This document shows, one piece after another, positions 11,801 through 23,058 of a stretch of DNA of 64,000 nt. A program made the position numbers and the translations under genes. The notes beneath the pieces were generated by a model that saw only the letters and a list, made by a program, of their open reading frames with translations, was not told where the DNA came from and ran no database searches. Source of the stretch: Glebionis coronaria (Eukaryota > Streptophyta > Magnoliopsida > Asterales > Asteraceae); the NCBI GenBank assembly GCA_025667525.1, contig CM046881.1:30267580-30331579 (forward strand), in the 5' to 3' direction. Numbering within the stretch: position 1 is the stretch's first letter; each line of letters starts with the position of its first letter.

Positions 11801-12496
11801 TGTTATTATCCTCCCAAAACAAGCAGCAGTCGTGTTCACAAGCATGATCGACTCGTAACCTAACCCGATCGTTTTAAATGTCTTCTTTATGTCATAGTAG
11901 TTCAGTGGGAACTTGAATCCTTTACTATCGGGTAATGCATATCGGAGAAACTCTAATATTTCATTGAATAAAGAATCTGGCATTTTTCCTTTAGCCTTAA
12001 AATAGGTAAATTTTACCATAAAGTCTAGTCGAGACACATGTTCACAACCATCATACAGCGCCTCGTTGGCAATTGCATACAACTCTTCAAACTCGGTACG
12101 AGTGGCTTGAGGCGGTTGAGTCGGTTGGTTACTGGTCTCACCAATATTATCTCCTTGTGTTGGTTCATTCGAAGGAATATAGCTAAAATCATCGAGTAAC
12201 GCTGTCATGTCACTCATCATAGGTTCTCCTAGGTTATCTATCACTGGCGCACGTGGAGCCGGTTCACCGTGTTTGAGCCATGTGGTATAAAGTGGGTCCC
12301 ACCCGTTTATAGCAATTTCCTGTCCAATCCAATCGATGGGTTTTCATAATACATTTCGACATTTTTTGCATGGACATCTAATTTTCCCCGCAGAATTCAC
12401 CAACCGCCGGTAATGATTGACGAACTTTGTAAGACCGTCATTAAATTCTTTGGAAAGTTTCGGTTTTTTTATCCAACTCTTATCAGCGAATACCAT
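8868..12496 (-). pseudogene. TNP2-type CACTA transposase with C-terminal DUF4216
   Basis: Reading leftward from ATG 12496 (MVFADKSWIKKP), a transposase-associated N-terminus is visible with RCPCKKCRNV, then NGWDPLYTTWLKHGEP, LCPVCNTSRWK, CADGFNPFGNLS, LTTYNLPPWLCMK, LLIPGPKSPGKDIDIYL, the DUF4218-type IHLPIHLALEALEGGPIQPR, and finally DUF4216 (YGRLQEILEFDYLSFKVALF, then WFDTR) ending in an acidic tail with three copies of STSDLPP. Exons fit 12496-9920, about 9832-9779 and 9691-8868. Damage: TGA at 12344-12346 (probably from Trp), a one-base deletion near 11850, TAG at 11481-11483, and a probable frameshift near 10010. TNP2 is the catalytic transposase of CACTA elements. This copy is inactive. 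Confidence 0.88.
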
Positions 12497-12499
12497 AAC

Positions 12500-12959
12500 T
12501 GCGTTTTATCCGTATATTTAGTTATTATTACATGGAAGGCAATTATGGAAAGCAATCCTAGATGTTTTGTTAACCTAGTGCAACTATGGAAGACAATCCT
12601 AACCCACTCTTTGATGCTTCGTCTCATATATGAATGCGTATAACCGATTACTATTTGAGAAAATTTCGGTAGCATTTCCCCTCAACTCCCCAAATATGTG
12701 TTTAAAGACATATTCGTAGGAGTAAAGGAGAAACACTGTCGAAATCATCTCAAATAGTAAACCAGTTATACGCATTCATATCCTAAATGAGACAAAACAA
12801 TCAAAAAGCAGTCCCAAACAGGGGACTTTCCGAAGTTAATTCCTATTAAATTAACTTCGGACGGGTTTTCTATAGGTTGATCAATTTCAGACGGGAATTT
12901 TCTGAAATTAATCGCTAAAATCCTAAAACATTCCTAAGGTTTAATTCAATAAAACATTT
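12500..12959. other. Region upstream of the TNP2 start
   Basis: No gene. Holds an imperfect inverted duplication: a CATATATGAATGCG block near 12626 and its inverse near 12770, with matching TTTGAGA and CATTTCCCCT-type words between. It is the likely 5' region of the TNP2 gene, but no clear TATA box was fixed. Confidence 0.4.
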
Positions 12960-13465
12960 ATATCAAACAGCTTATTCCGATAAGCTTTATCAGAATAAGC
13001 TGTTTTCAAACAGCTTATCCTGATAAGCTTATCAGGATAAGCTGTTTGAAAACAGCTGGATAAGCTGTTTTCAAATAGCTTATTCCGATAAGCTTATCGG
13101 GATAAACTGTATTCAAACAGCTTATCCTGATAAGCTTATCAGGATAAGCTATTTGAAAACAGTTTATTCAGATAAGCTGATTAGGATAAGCTGTTTGAAA
13201 ACAGCTTATCCTGATAAGCTTATCAGAATAAGCTGTTTTCAAACAGCTTATTCCGCTAAGCTTATCGGGATAAACTGTTTTCAAACAACTTATTCTGATA
13301 AGATTATCCGAATAAACTGTTGGATAAGCTGTTTGAAGCAGCTTATCCCGATAAGCTTAGCGGAATAAGCTGTTTGAAAACAACTTATTCTGATAAGCTT
13401 ATCAGAAAAAGCTGTTCTGATAAGCTTATACGAATAAGCTGTTGGAAAACAGCTTATATCAAAAT
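12960..13465. repeat. Array of nested palindromes built on ATAAGCTTAT
   Basis: About ten interlocking units of the form CAGCTTATCCTGATAAGC followed by the inverse, joined by GTTTGAAAAC or GTTTTCAAAC, which is itself self-complementary. The unit is roughly 40-45 bp, with variants CCTGA, CCGAT and CTGAT. Both strands read nearly alike. It lies upstream of the TNP2 gene in the middle of the CACTA element. No coding meaning. Confidence 0.88.
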
Positions 13466-13546
13466 AAAGTGTTCTCTTCGGTTAGGCATCATATATAAGG
13501 AGTGTTTTGGATTTAAATTTAACACAAGAAAATAACATTTTTAAAT

Positions 13547-14539
13547 CCCCAACGACATGTCGCTGGGGAAACCAAACGAATTTTTTTTATATAAAATATA
13601 CCTTCCCGCTGCTTGCCACTGCTACAGTTGCCTACCGCTGCCTGCCGCCGCCTACCGCTACCTACGCTGCCTACCGCTGCCTACTGCCGCCTACCGCTTC
13701 CTACGCTGCCTACCGCTACCTACGCTGCCTACTACTACTGCTACCTACGCTGCCTACCCCGCTGAAATTATATAAAAACTAATTTTAATTATATAAAAAC
13801 GAATTTTAATTATTTTAAATAACTCAATTAAGAAAAATATACCTTTAATTAACAGAAAAAATAAATCCACCACCACAAACTTGTTAATAGAATTATCAAT
13901 TAGAGAGAAAAGAGGGTGATGTGGTGGTGGTGGTGGTGATGACGTTCGGTGGTGGTGTGTTGGCGGCGATGTTGGTGGTGATTCTTGGTGGGTTATGTGG
14001 TGGGGATGGTTGGAGATGACGGTGGTGGTGGTGAAGACATTCTGGTGGTGGTGTGAATGGTGGTGATGAATGGTGGTGATTCTTGGTGGGTTATGTGGTG
14101 GGGATGGAGGAGATGACGGTGGTAGTGGTGATGAATGATGATTGGTGGTGTGAATGTGGTGATGATTGATGATTGATGTTGTACGCAGGTTTGTTTGAGA
14201 GAATGAGAGTGTGGAGATAAGTGAAGTTTCTGTAAATCGTCTAAGAATAAGATCTGGTCAATAGTTTCCCCAGCGACATGTCGCTGGGGAAACTTTCCTT
14301 TTTTTTGACGAAATTTTCCCCAGCGACATGTCGCTGGGGAAACCTTAGAATTTGTCATTTTGCGCAGCTGGTTTAATAAACCTTAGAATTTGATGAAATT
14401 TTCCACAGCGACATGTCGCTGGGGAAACATGTATTTTGTCGTTTTGTGAAAGAAGCGCGTTAATGAAATTTTTTGGAGGGATTTCTAAAATTGATAAACA
14501 AAACTTACCCCAGCGACATGTCGCTGGGGAAACAGTTTT
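13547..14539. repeat. Internal cluster of the CACTA 22-bp palindrome with CCT- and GGT-rich repeats
   Basis: Motif copies at 13547-13568 (one change), 14268-14289, 14318-14339, 14403-14424 (one change) and 14518-14539. Between them are an imperfect repeat of CTACCGCTGCCTACGCTGC at about 13615-13765 and a GGTGGTGGTG-rich tract at about 13915-14190. Open frames here on either strand are products of low complexity. Confidence 0.8.
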
Positions 14540-14549
14540 TAACCATTTA

Positions 14550-15010
14550 TGTTATCTACTTTTAAATGATTAATAATAATAATTTTATATATTTGTATAT
14601 TTTACTTTTATATAATTAAAAATAATAAGTTTTATATAATTGTATATTTTTTATATATGATATTTATGTAATTTAGTTTTAAATGATTGATAATAATACG
14701 TTTTATATAATTGTATATTTTACTTTTAGATAATTGATGTTATCTACTTTTAAATGATTAATAATAATAATTTAATATATTTGTATATTTTGCTTTTATA
14801 TAATTAAAAATAATAAGTTTTATATAATTGTATATTTTTTATATATGATATTTATGTAATTTAGTTTTAAATGATTGATAATAATACGTTTTATATAATT
14901 GTATATTTTACTTTTAGATAATTGATGTTATATACTTTTAAATGATTAATAATAATAATTTTATATATTTGTATATTTTACTTTTATATATTTGTATATT
15001 TTACTTTAAT
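14550..15010. repeat. AT-rich 188-bp tandem repeat, about 2.4 copies
   Basis: Units begin TGTTATCTACTTTTAAATGA at 14550 and 14738 and in slightly changed form at 14926, an exact 188-bp period. The last copy is truncated where the 33-bp minisatellite begins. Confidence 0.9.
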
Positions 15011-15017
15011 AATTTTA

Positions 15018-17587
15018 TAGATAGGGTTCATCATTAGAGGTTCAACGTATTAGATAGGTTTCAACATTAGAGGTTCAATGTATTAGATAGGGTTCAACAT
15101 TAGAGGTTCAATGTATTAGATATGGTTAAACATTAGAGGTTCAATGTATTAGATAGGGTTCATCATTAGAGGTTCAATGTATTAGATAGGGTTCATCATT
15201 AGAGGTTTAACATAATAGATAGGTTTCAACATTAGAGATTCAATGTATTAGATAGGGTTCATCATTAGAGGTTCAATGTATTAGATATGTTTCAATATTA
15301 GAGGTTCAATGTATTAGATAGGTTTTATCATTAGAGGTTCAATGTATTAGATAGGGTTCATCATTAGAGGTTCAATATATTAGATAGGGTTCATCATTAG
15401 AGGTTCAATGTATTAGATATGTTTCAACATTAGAGGTTCAATGTATTAGATAGGTTTCAACATTGGAGGTTCAATGTATTAGATAGGGTTCAACATTAAA
15501 GATTCAATGTATTATATAGGGTTCATCATTAGAGGTTCAACGTATTAGATAGGTTTCAACATTGGAGGTTCAATGTATTAGATAGGGTTCATCATTAGAG
15601 GTTCAACGTATTAGATAGGGTTCAACATTAGAGATTCAATGTATTAGATAGGGTTCAACATTAGAGATTTAATGTATTAGATAGGGTTCAACATTAGAGG
15701 TTCAATGTATTAGATAGGGTTCAACATTAGAGGTTCATTGTATTAGATAGGGTTCAACATTAGAGGTTTAATTTATTAGATAGGTTTCAACATTAGAGGT
15801 TCAATGTATTAGATAGGGTTCATCATTAGAGGTTCAATGTATTAGATAGGGTTCATCATTAGAGGTTTAACGTATTAGATAGGTTTCAACATTAGAGGTT
15901 CAATGTATTAGATAGGGTCCATCATTAGAGGTTCATCGTATTAGATAGGTTTCAACATTGGAGGTTCAATGTATTAGATGGGGTTCAACATTATAGGTTC
16001 AATGTATTAGATAGGTTTCAACATTGGAGGTTCATTGTATTAGATAGGGTTCAACATTAGAGATTCAATGTATTAGATAGGGTTCATCATTAGAGGTTCA
16101 ACGTATTAGATAGGTTTCAACATTGGAGGTTCAATGTATTAGATAGGGTTCAACATTAGAGGTTCAACGTATTAGATAGGGTTCAACATTAGAGATTCAA
16201 TGTATTAGATAGGGTTCAACATTAGAGATTCAATGTATTAGATAGGGTTCAACATTAGAGGTTCAATGTATTAGATAGGGTTCAACATTAGAGGTTCATT
16301 GTATTAGATAGGGTTCATCATTAGAGGTTTAACGTATTAGATAGGTTTCAACATTAGAGGTTCAATGTATTAGATAGGGTTCATCATTAGAGGTTCAACG
16401 TATTAGATAGGTTTCAACATTGGAGATTCAATGTATTAGATAGGGTTCAACATTATAGGTTCAATGTATTAGATAGGTTTCAACATTGGAGGTTCAATGT
16501 ATTAGATAGGGTTCAATATTTGAGATTCAATGTATTAGATAGGGTTCATCATTAGAGGTTGAACGTATTAGATAGGTTTCAACATTGGAGGTTCAATGTA
16601 TTAGATAGGGTTCAACATTAGAGGTTCAACGTATTAGATAGGGTTCAACATTAGAGATTCAATGTATTAGATAGGGTTCAACATTAGAGATTCAATGTAT
16701 TAGATAGGGTTCAACATTAGAGGTTCAATGTATTAGATAGGGTTTAACATTAGAGGTTCATTATATTGGATAGGGTTCAGCATTAGAGGTTCAACGTATT
16801 AGATAGGGTTCAACATTAGAGGTTGAATGTATTAGATAGGGTTCAACATTATAGGTTCAATGTATTAGATAGGGTTCAACATTAGAGGTTTAACGTATTA
16901 GATAGGTTTCAACATTGGAGGTTCAATGTATTAGATAGGGTTCATCATTAGAGGTTCAATGTATTAGATAGGGTTCAACATTAGAGGTTCAATGTATTAG
17001 ATAGGGTTCAAAATTAGAGGTTCAATGTATTAGATAGGGTTCATCATTAGAGGTTCAATGTATTATATAGGGTTCATCATTAGAGGTTTAACGTATTAGA
17101 TAGGTTTCAAAATTAGAGGTTTAATGTATTAGATAGGGTTCATCATTAGAGGTTCAACGTATTAGATAGGTTTCAACATTGGAGGTTTAACGTATTAGAT
17201 AGGGTTCAACATTATAGGTTCAATGTATTAGATAGGGTTCATCATTAGAGGTTCGACGTATTAGATAGGGTTCAACATTATAGATTCAATGTATTAGATA
17301 GGGTTCAACATTAGAGATTCAATGTATTAGATAGGGTTCAACATTAGAGGTTCATTGTATTAGATAAGGTTCAACATTAGAGGTTCAACGTATTAGATAG
17401 GGTTCAACATTAGAGATTCAATGTATTAGATAGGGTTCAACATTAGAGGTTCATTGTATTAGATAGGGTTCAACATTAGAGGTTCAATGTATTAGATAGG
17501 GTTCAACATTATATGTTCAACGTATTAGATAGGGTTCAACATTAGAGGTTCAATGTATTAGATAGGGTTCAAAATTAGATGTTCATT
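15018..17587. repeat. 33-bp minisatellite, roughly 75-80 units
   Basis: The unit contains ATTAGAGGTTCAATGTATTA followed by GATAGGGTTCAAC. Variants fall at a few fixed positions: CATCATT or CAACATT, AGAGG or TGGAGG, GGTTC or GATTC, CAATG or CAACG, and GGGTTC or GGTTTC. Stops occur in every frame, so it is not coding. Runs of the same variant order recur at multiples of 33 bp, showing block duplications of many units. It lies between the AT-rich repeats and the zf-GRF gene. Confidence 0.96.
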
Positions 17588-17675
17588 GGAGGGAAAACAT
17601 TAGAGGGAAAACATTGGAGGGAAAACATTGGAGGGAAAATGTTAACAATTTCCCTCACTTTTTTAGCATAAAAAG
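17588..17675. repeat. GGGAAAACATT repeats and promoter-proximal block before the zf-GRF ORF
   Basis: Four copies of a 15-bp GGAGGGAAAACATT-type unit, then TTAACAATTTCCCTCAC, CTTTTTTAGCATAAAAAGAG and CACACA words. The same block recurs after the gene at 18410-18505. CATAAAAAGAG 70-90 bp before the ATG may serve as a TATA-like element. Confidence 0.6.
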
Positions 17676-17750
17676 AGAACCACACACACTCCTTATCATC
17701 ACAACCACCAGCAGATCACACACACTTATCATCATAAACAAATTGTTATT

Positions 17751-18215
17751 ATGTACATGTTGAAGCATGAAGCTTTTCCGTGCAGGTGTGGACATGGAGA
17801 TGTAGTTCTTCGAGAATCGTGGACAACTGAAAACTTTGGTAGACTGTACTATGCTTGTCCACGTTCACGGGTTCAACCTCCAGTTTCATATGGATGCAAA
17901 TTTTTTTTATGGAAAGACGAACGCGTCCAACTACTAATGAATTCTCTTGGAGGTTCAATGAGCTTTTCTCCTCCAAGCTCTTCTTCAAGACCTTCAACGA
18001 GCTTTTCTCCTCCAAGCTCTTCTAGCAGACCTTCAACGATTCCAGTTTTTTCTCCAAGCTCTTCAGCGTGTGCAAACTGTGTGCGCTTGAATGGAATGAT
18101 AATGGTACTTGAGCGTACGATAGAGTTGTACCGCAACTTCGATAGGCACACATTGGATTCAGCTGCACTACTTCACGACCTTTACGATGACATGGGGAAC
18201 ATTCGTTTGAACTAG
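17751..18215 (+). CDS. zf-GRF zinc-finger protein carried by the CACTA element
   Basis: Intact 154-codon frame from ATG 17751 to TAG 18213-18215. Residues about 9-57 are a zf-GRF domain: FPCRCGHGDVVLRESWTTEN, FGRLYYACP, YGCKFFLWKD, with all expected Cys positions (CRC, ACP, GCK). Residues about 66-105 are Ser/Pro-rich and contain a 13-residue tandem repeat (SFSPPSSSSRPST twice, from a 39-bp DNA repeat). The C-terminal 45 residues are hydrophobic and charged (LNGMIMVLERTIELYRNF) and could be helical. zf-GRF domains contact nucleic acid in other proteins; here a role in transposition is inference. It is the only undamaged ORF of the element and is on the strand opposite TNP2 and TNPA. Confidence 0.8.
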   Translation: MYMLKHEAFPCRCGHGDVVLRESWTTENFGRLYYACPRSRVQPPVSYGCKFFLWKDERVQLLMNSLGGSMSFSPPSSSSRPSTSFSPPSSSSRPSTIPVFSPSSSACANCVRLNGMIMVLERTIELYRNFDRHTLDSAALLHDLYDDMGNIRLN

Positions 18216-18619
18216 TTTATGATGTATTTGTTTTCGTGTTTATGAGTCTATTATCGGTTTAATATTCATGTTTAATTAAGCGCGTGTTTAAGTGTCCGTG
18301 TAGAATAAAGTTAGGTTTAGGCGTGTCTGTTTGTAAGCCTCAATGAATGTTAACAATTTTTAATTAATATTAACAATGAATGTTAACAATTATCAGTGAA
18401 TGTTAACTTTTGGCGGGCAAAATGTTGGCGGGAAAACATTGGCGGGAAAACATTAGCGGGAAAATTAACCATTTGTCTAACTTTTTTTTATCATAAAAAG
18501 AGACATACTATTTTAAATTTTAATAACTATATTTTTTAATATATATATTATATTTACTAAAATATTATATAAACATTACACTTTTTTGTGAAAATTGGTG
18601 CTCAAATAGAAGTCAACGT
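18216..18619. other. 3' region after the zf-GRF ORF with a second GGGAAAA repeat block
   Basis: No gene. AT-rich, with ATGTTAACAATT duplicated around 18345-18400. At 18410-18505 are three copies of TTGGCGGGAAAACA followed by TTAACCATTT and CATAAAAAGAGAC, matching the block before the gene (17588-17675). GGCGGGAAAA is the reverse complement of TTTTCCCGCC, an E2F-type site. Confidence 0.6.
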
Positions 18620-18621
18620 TT

Positions 18622-19035
18622 CCCCAGCGACATCTCGCTGGGGAAAGTTTTGTTCGTCGTTTTGTTAAATAGGCGCGTTAACGAAAAACTTTTGGAGGGA
18701 ATCCTAAAAAGTTTCCCCAGCGACATGTCGCTGGGGAAACATTTGGACATAAAATAAACAACGCATTAACACTAATCACTTGGATTAGACGTGGAAGAAA
18801 GTTTCCCAAGCGACATGTCGCTGGGGAAAAGTTGGCGGGTTAATCTCCCGCTTGCATTTTTGTGAAATAGTTTGGTCAAAATTCAGTCAATGTTTCCCCA
18901 GCGACAAGTAGCTGGGGAAACTTTCCTTTATTTTTTGGTCAAAATTTTTACGAACAAGTTTGCCACGTCAGTTAGATTTTGTCGTTTAGCGTCGTTTCTC
19001 CAGCGACATGATGTCGCTGGGGAAAACCCCGATGG
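18622..19035. repeat. Right subterminal motif cluster of CACTA
   Basis: Copies of the 22-bp palindrome at 18622-18643 (one change), 18715-18736 (perfect), 18805-18826 (one change), about 18896 (changed) and about 18992-19024 (with a small insertion), about 90 bp apart. Spacing is more regular than at the left end. With the left cluster they give the paired subterminal arrays expected for CACTA. Confidence 0.88.
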
Positions 19036-19061
19036 GGAAGGGCTGGATTGTTGTAGTGTAG

Positions 19062-19795
<734 letters not shown>

Positions 19796-20757
19796 CTACG
19801 CGCATACCTCTCCAATATAATACATTCTTGTTTCGATCGATCGTTTTCTAATGGCAGAGGTTTTACCCTTTGAGAATATACTCGCCCTATTGGATGTCCG
19901 AAGTCTACTTACATACAAGAGAGTTTGTAAGTCATGGAATACTTTGATATCAAGTTCTGGTTTTGCCAAAGCTCATCTAATCAATACTTGCAACAACAAA
20001 CATAGGAAGATCGCTATAAGTGATGCCAATCGTAAGAGTTTAAAGGCATTGTTTCGAAAAACGAGACATCATATTGTTGGTTCTTCGAATGGCCTTTTAT
20101 GCATCTATCTTTGTGATAATCAACTTGAAGTAGCCAATCCTTATACTAGAGAGGTTAGAAAACTGCCAAAGCTTACTGAAATTCCTAAAAGAGCTATATT
20201 ATGTTGCGGTTTTGGGTATGATTCATCTACCGATGATTACAAGGTTATAGTAGGGTTCAAGAAACTTAAGATAACAAAATTCTATGTCTTCAAGTTGAGA
20301 TTGAATAGTTGGGAATTTATTAAAGATGTAAACCATGAGTTTACTGAAAATTGTAACCATGGTATCCTTTACCAGGGAACAATTAACTGGCTTATGAAAG
20401 CTCAAAATAATAAGAAAATCATTCTTTCTTTTGATTTAACTAAAGAAGGATTCAAAGAAATTCGCCTGCCATATGATTCTAAGAAATCTCAGTGTTTAGA
20501 TTTTAACAGACTCGGGGTAACTGATGATGATCAATGCATGTTAATATATAAAAATGAATTGTATCAAACTATCAGATACAAATGGGTAGTGGAAAACAAC
20601 ACTGTAAAAAAGTCTTGGAAACTCAACCCACATGATAGAGAGTTGTGGAGTGATAATGGAAACCTTGTGAAAGAGCTGGAGTACAATCCACGAGAGAATT
20701 CTTACTTTACCAGGATATATGTTATGACAATGAAGTCGCCTTGGGACTACAAATTTG

Positions 20758-21550
20758 TGAAAGTTTATGGACTTAATAATCGATTGTCGTGTGATAGGAT
20801 CGAACTCGAGATCACGGGATTGCACATATTACGTGAAGGGTTAATTTTTTTATTAAATATATTTATTCTATTTATTAAATCAAACCGTAGCTAACGATCG
20901 TTAAGTAATTAAAAGTTAAGTATTAAACGACCGTTATAGAAGGTTAAAGAAGCTAAAAGAAGGAGTCAGAAAAGTTCCGGAAACCTCTTTTGGAGGTGAT
21001 GTATATCCGGCCTAAAGAGGAGACAAAAGAAAAGGGGAAAAGATTTTGTGGCTTTATTTTGTTTAACCTTGGAAGAGAAGTTTTCCAATGTGTATATAAA
21101 CAAACCAAAAGCCTCATAATTTTCACCTCATATCTCTCTTTCTCTTGCTCTAAAATCCGGCCAAACAAACACCCTATTAGGGTTCTTCTTTAATTTTTGT
21201 TAAGCTATTCTAGATCTAGTCCTAGCCCCTCTCTAGGGTTGTTGGGTAGATCTTCCATAGACTTGGAAGCTCGGTTTGTTCGTGCTAGACTCACGATTAA
21301 CTCGCTGTATCACGTGTGTACAAGATCGTGGTGTAATATTGCTTTAGATTACATCCTGGTGGTGTTCGTGATCTATCTCTACCGGTGACCGTTCCGTCAA
21401 CTTGTAGATCTTGCTAGGATAAAGGTATGTAACCCTAGCCTTGATTAATTATAATCGTGTTAATTAAAGATCTTGTTAATTTGCTTCCGCTGTGTGTTCT
21501 TTGATCCATATTAGGGTTTTTATAATTGTTATGATAAACATAAACCATCA
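20758..21550 (+). repeat. Copia 5' LTR, 793 bp
   Basis: Matches 27897-28677. TATATAAA at 21093-21100 is a good TATA box, with a pyrimidine-rich ACCTCATATCTCTCTTTCTC stretch about 25-45 bp further on that suits a transcription start. The TG...CA ends are intact. Confidence 0.95.
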
Positions 21551-23058
21551 GTGGCATCGAGAGCCGTTTTAACATGATTTTAATTATCAAGATCTAAACT
21601 TTTTTTAACTAATATTGATTGATGTTAATAATTACATGTTGTTTTTAGGTTTTATAAAAAATTAGGTTTTTGTTTTTGTTTTTAAATTCAGATCTGCCGA
21701 ATTTTTATAAAAAAAAATATTTTTGATAAACCCTAAAATTACATGGTAATTAAACTTTAGATATTTTGCATGAATTAATTGTTATGTCATGCGTGGTTAC
21801 GATCCGTAGTTTTTTAATTGTTAAGAGAATGTGGGAGATCCGTAATAAACATGCATGTTTTTTTACGGATCATATAATTTTGATTGCTATTTGCTTTATT
21901 TGATTCAAAATTTTAAAATTAGAGAAGACTTTTTATGTTCATAAAAAACCCTAGATTTAATGTTCTTTGAATAAATTGTTATGCATGTGGCTATTTGATT
22001 TAGTTTTTTTTGTACTACTTGTTTTCATGCGTTTTATTGTATGTTTGTAAACAAGGGTAGTTTTTTTTAAGAAAATTAATATGGACTAAATCCTATCAAA
22101 ATTAATGAATTGTTTTGAGATCTAAATTACATATGATTTGTATTGATTAGAATTGCAATAGCAACTTAACAACCTACTCAATTTTGACAAACTATAAAGT
22201 GGGTATAACGCACCGCTGGTCAAGTACCCGGTTAAGGAAGGAGGTGTTATGCTTCAGCGCTGACCATGTTCCCGGCTCGCCTGTGCGTCAAAAAATTGGA
22301 ATTACCTACGGTTGTTATTGGTATAATTCTTTAAGGTTGATTTTAACTACATTAATTCACATCCGAAACATAATGAATAAGGTTATTGCTTTGTGCTTTA
22401 GCTTCGTTCTAGAAAAAGTACGGTGTAAATTTAGTTGTGTGTAAAATCTTTAATTGGTTTAACCAATACCTCAACTTGCAAATATATGATGAACTTTTAG
22501 TCTCACCAAAAAGTTTACTAAACGTTTTATTAAACTTATGTTATGGAGATGTATGCATGCTTCTCCATACATGATTTTGACACCAAAATCTATACCCTAA
22601 AATTTAAGTCATATGCCCTCTAATTGACGAACACTTGAAGTTACAATTGTCGTCATATAAGATATCGGACGATGTTGTAATGGAGAGAAAACTTCATGAC
22701 TGAATAAGATTGCACATGAAGGTTTTAAGTTCTTTAGATTAGTCGACTTAATTGTGTTACTCAGTGAGAACTGGAAACTTAAGGCATAAAATAGGGATAA
22801 AACATGTTTACAATGCAAATGACTTTGGCAATGTAAATCCCTAACATATCTAGAAATTGCAAATTTGTTTGTCAGTTATTGTTCGACAAGTTACTGTGTT
22901 GAATATAGTTGTCACTAGCAGATCAACTGATGTGATAAATCTATGTCAATATGGATTCTAGTTTTTCAAGGAAAATACTATGGTTTTATTACCGGGGTAA
23001 TTTTATTTTCTTGAATTTTATTATCGAAAATACTAATGTTTGAACTTATTTCTGTAGA
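21551..23058 (+). other. Copia leader region between LTR and gag
   Basis: Starts with the primer-binding site. About 1.5 kb without a coding frame; AT-rich, with nothing else recognised. Confidence 0.7.

Larger units (their letters stand above)
5870..19058 (-). mobile_element. CACTA (En/Spm) transposon, 13,189 bp
   Basis: The left end is CACTACAACATTCGCGCCC and the right end is the inverted CACTACAACA (TGTTGTAGTG at 19049-19058). A 3-bp target duplication TAG flanks it (5867-5869, 19059-19061). Copy B at about 51270 reads straight across with a single TAG, giving the empty site. Inside are a TNPA-like gene (8698-6710) and a TNP2 gene (12496-8868), both minus strand, a zf-GRF ORF on the plus strand (17751-18215), and about seventeen self-complementary motifs clustered near both ends and at 13547-14539. 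The insertion followed the segmental duplication. Both transposase genes carry stops, so this copy is probably not autonomous. Confidence 0.96.

Noticed and set aside
13993..14358. 121-codon minus-strand frame rich in His, Pro and Thr
   Set aside because: Product of the GGT repeat and the CACTA motif; no domain.
15018..17587. CRISPR-like array
   Set aside because: Units are contiguous with no unique spacers, lie in a plant transposon, and vary like a minisatellite.
5885..19035. Palindromic 22-bp motif as CRISPR repeats or protein-coding SPATCRWG peptides
   Set aside because: Spacing is irregular, and copies cluster at CACTA ends; peptides are by-products of reading the motif.
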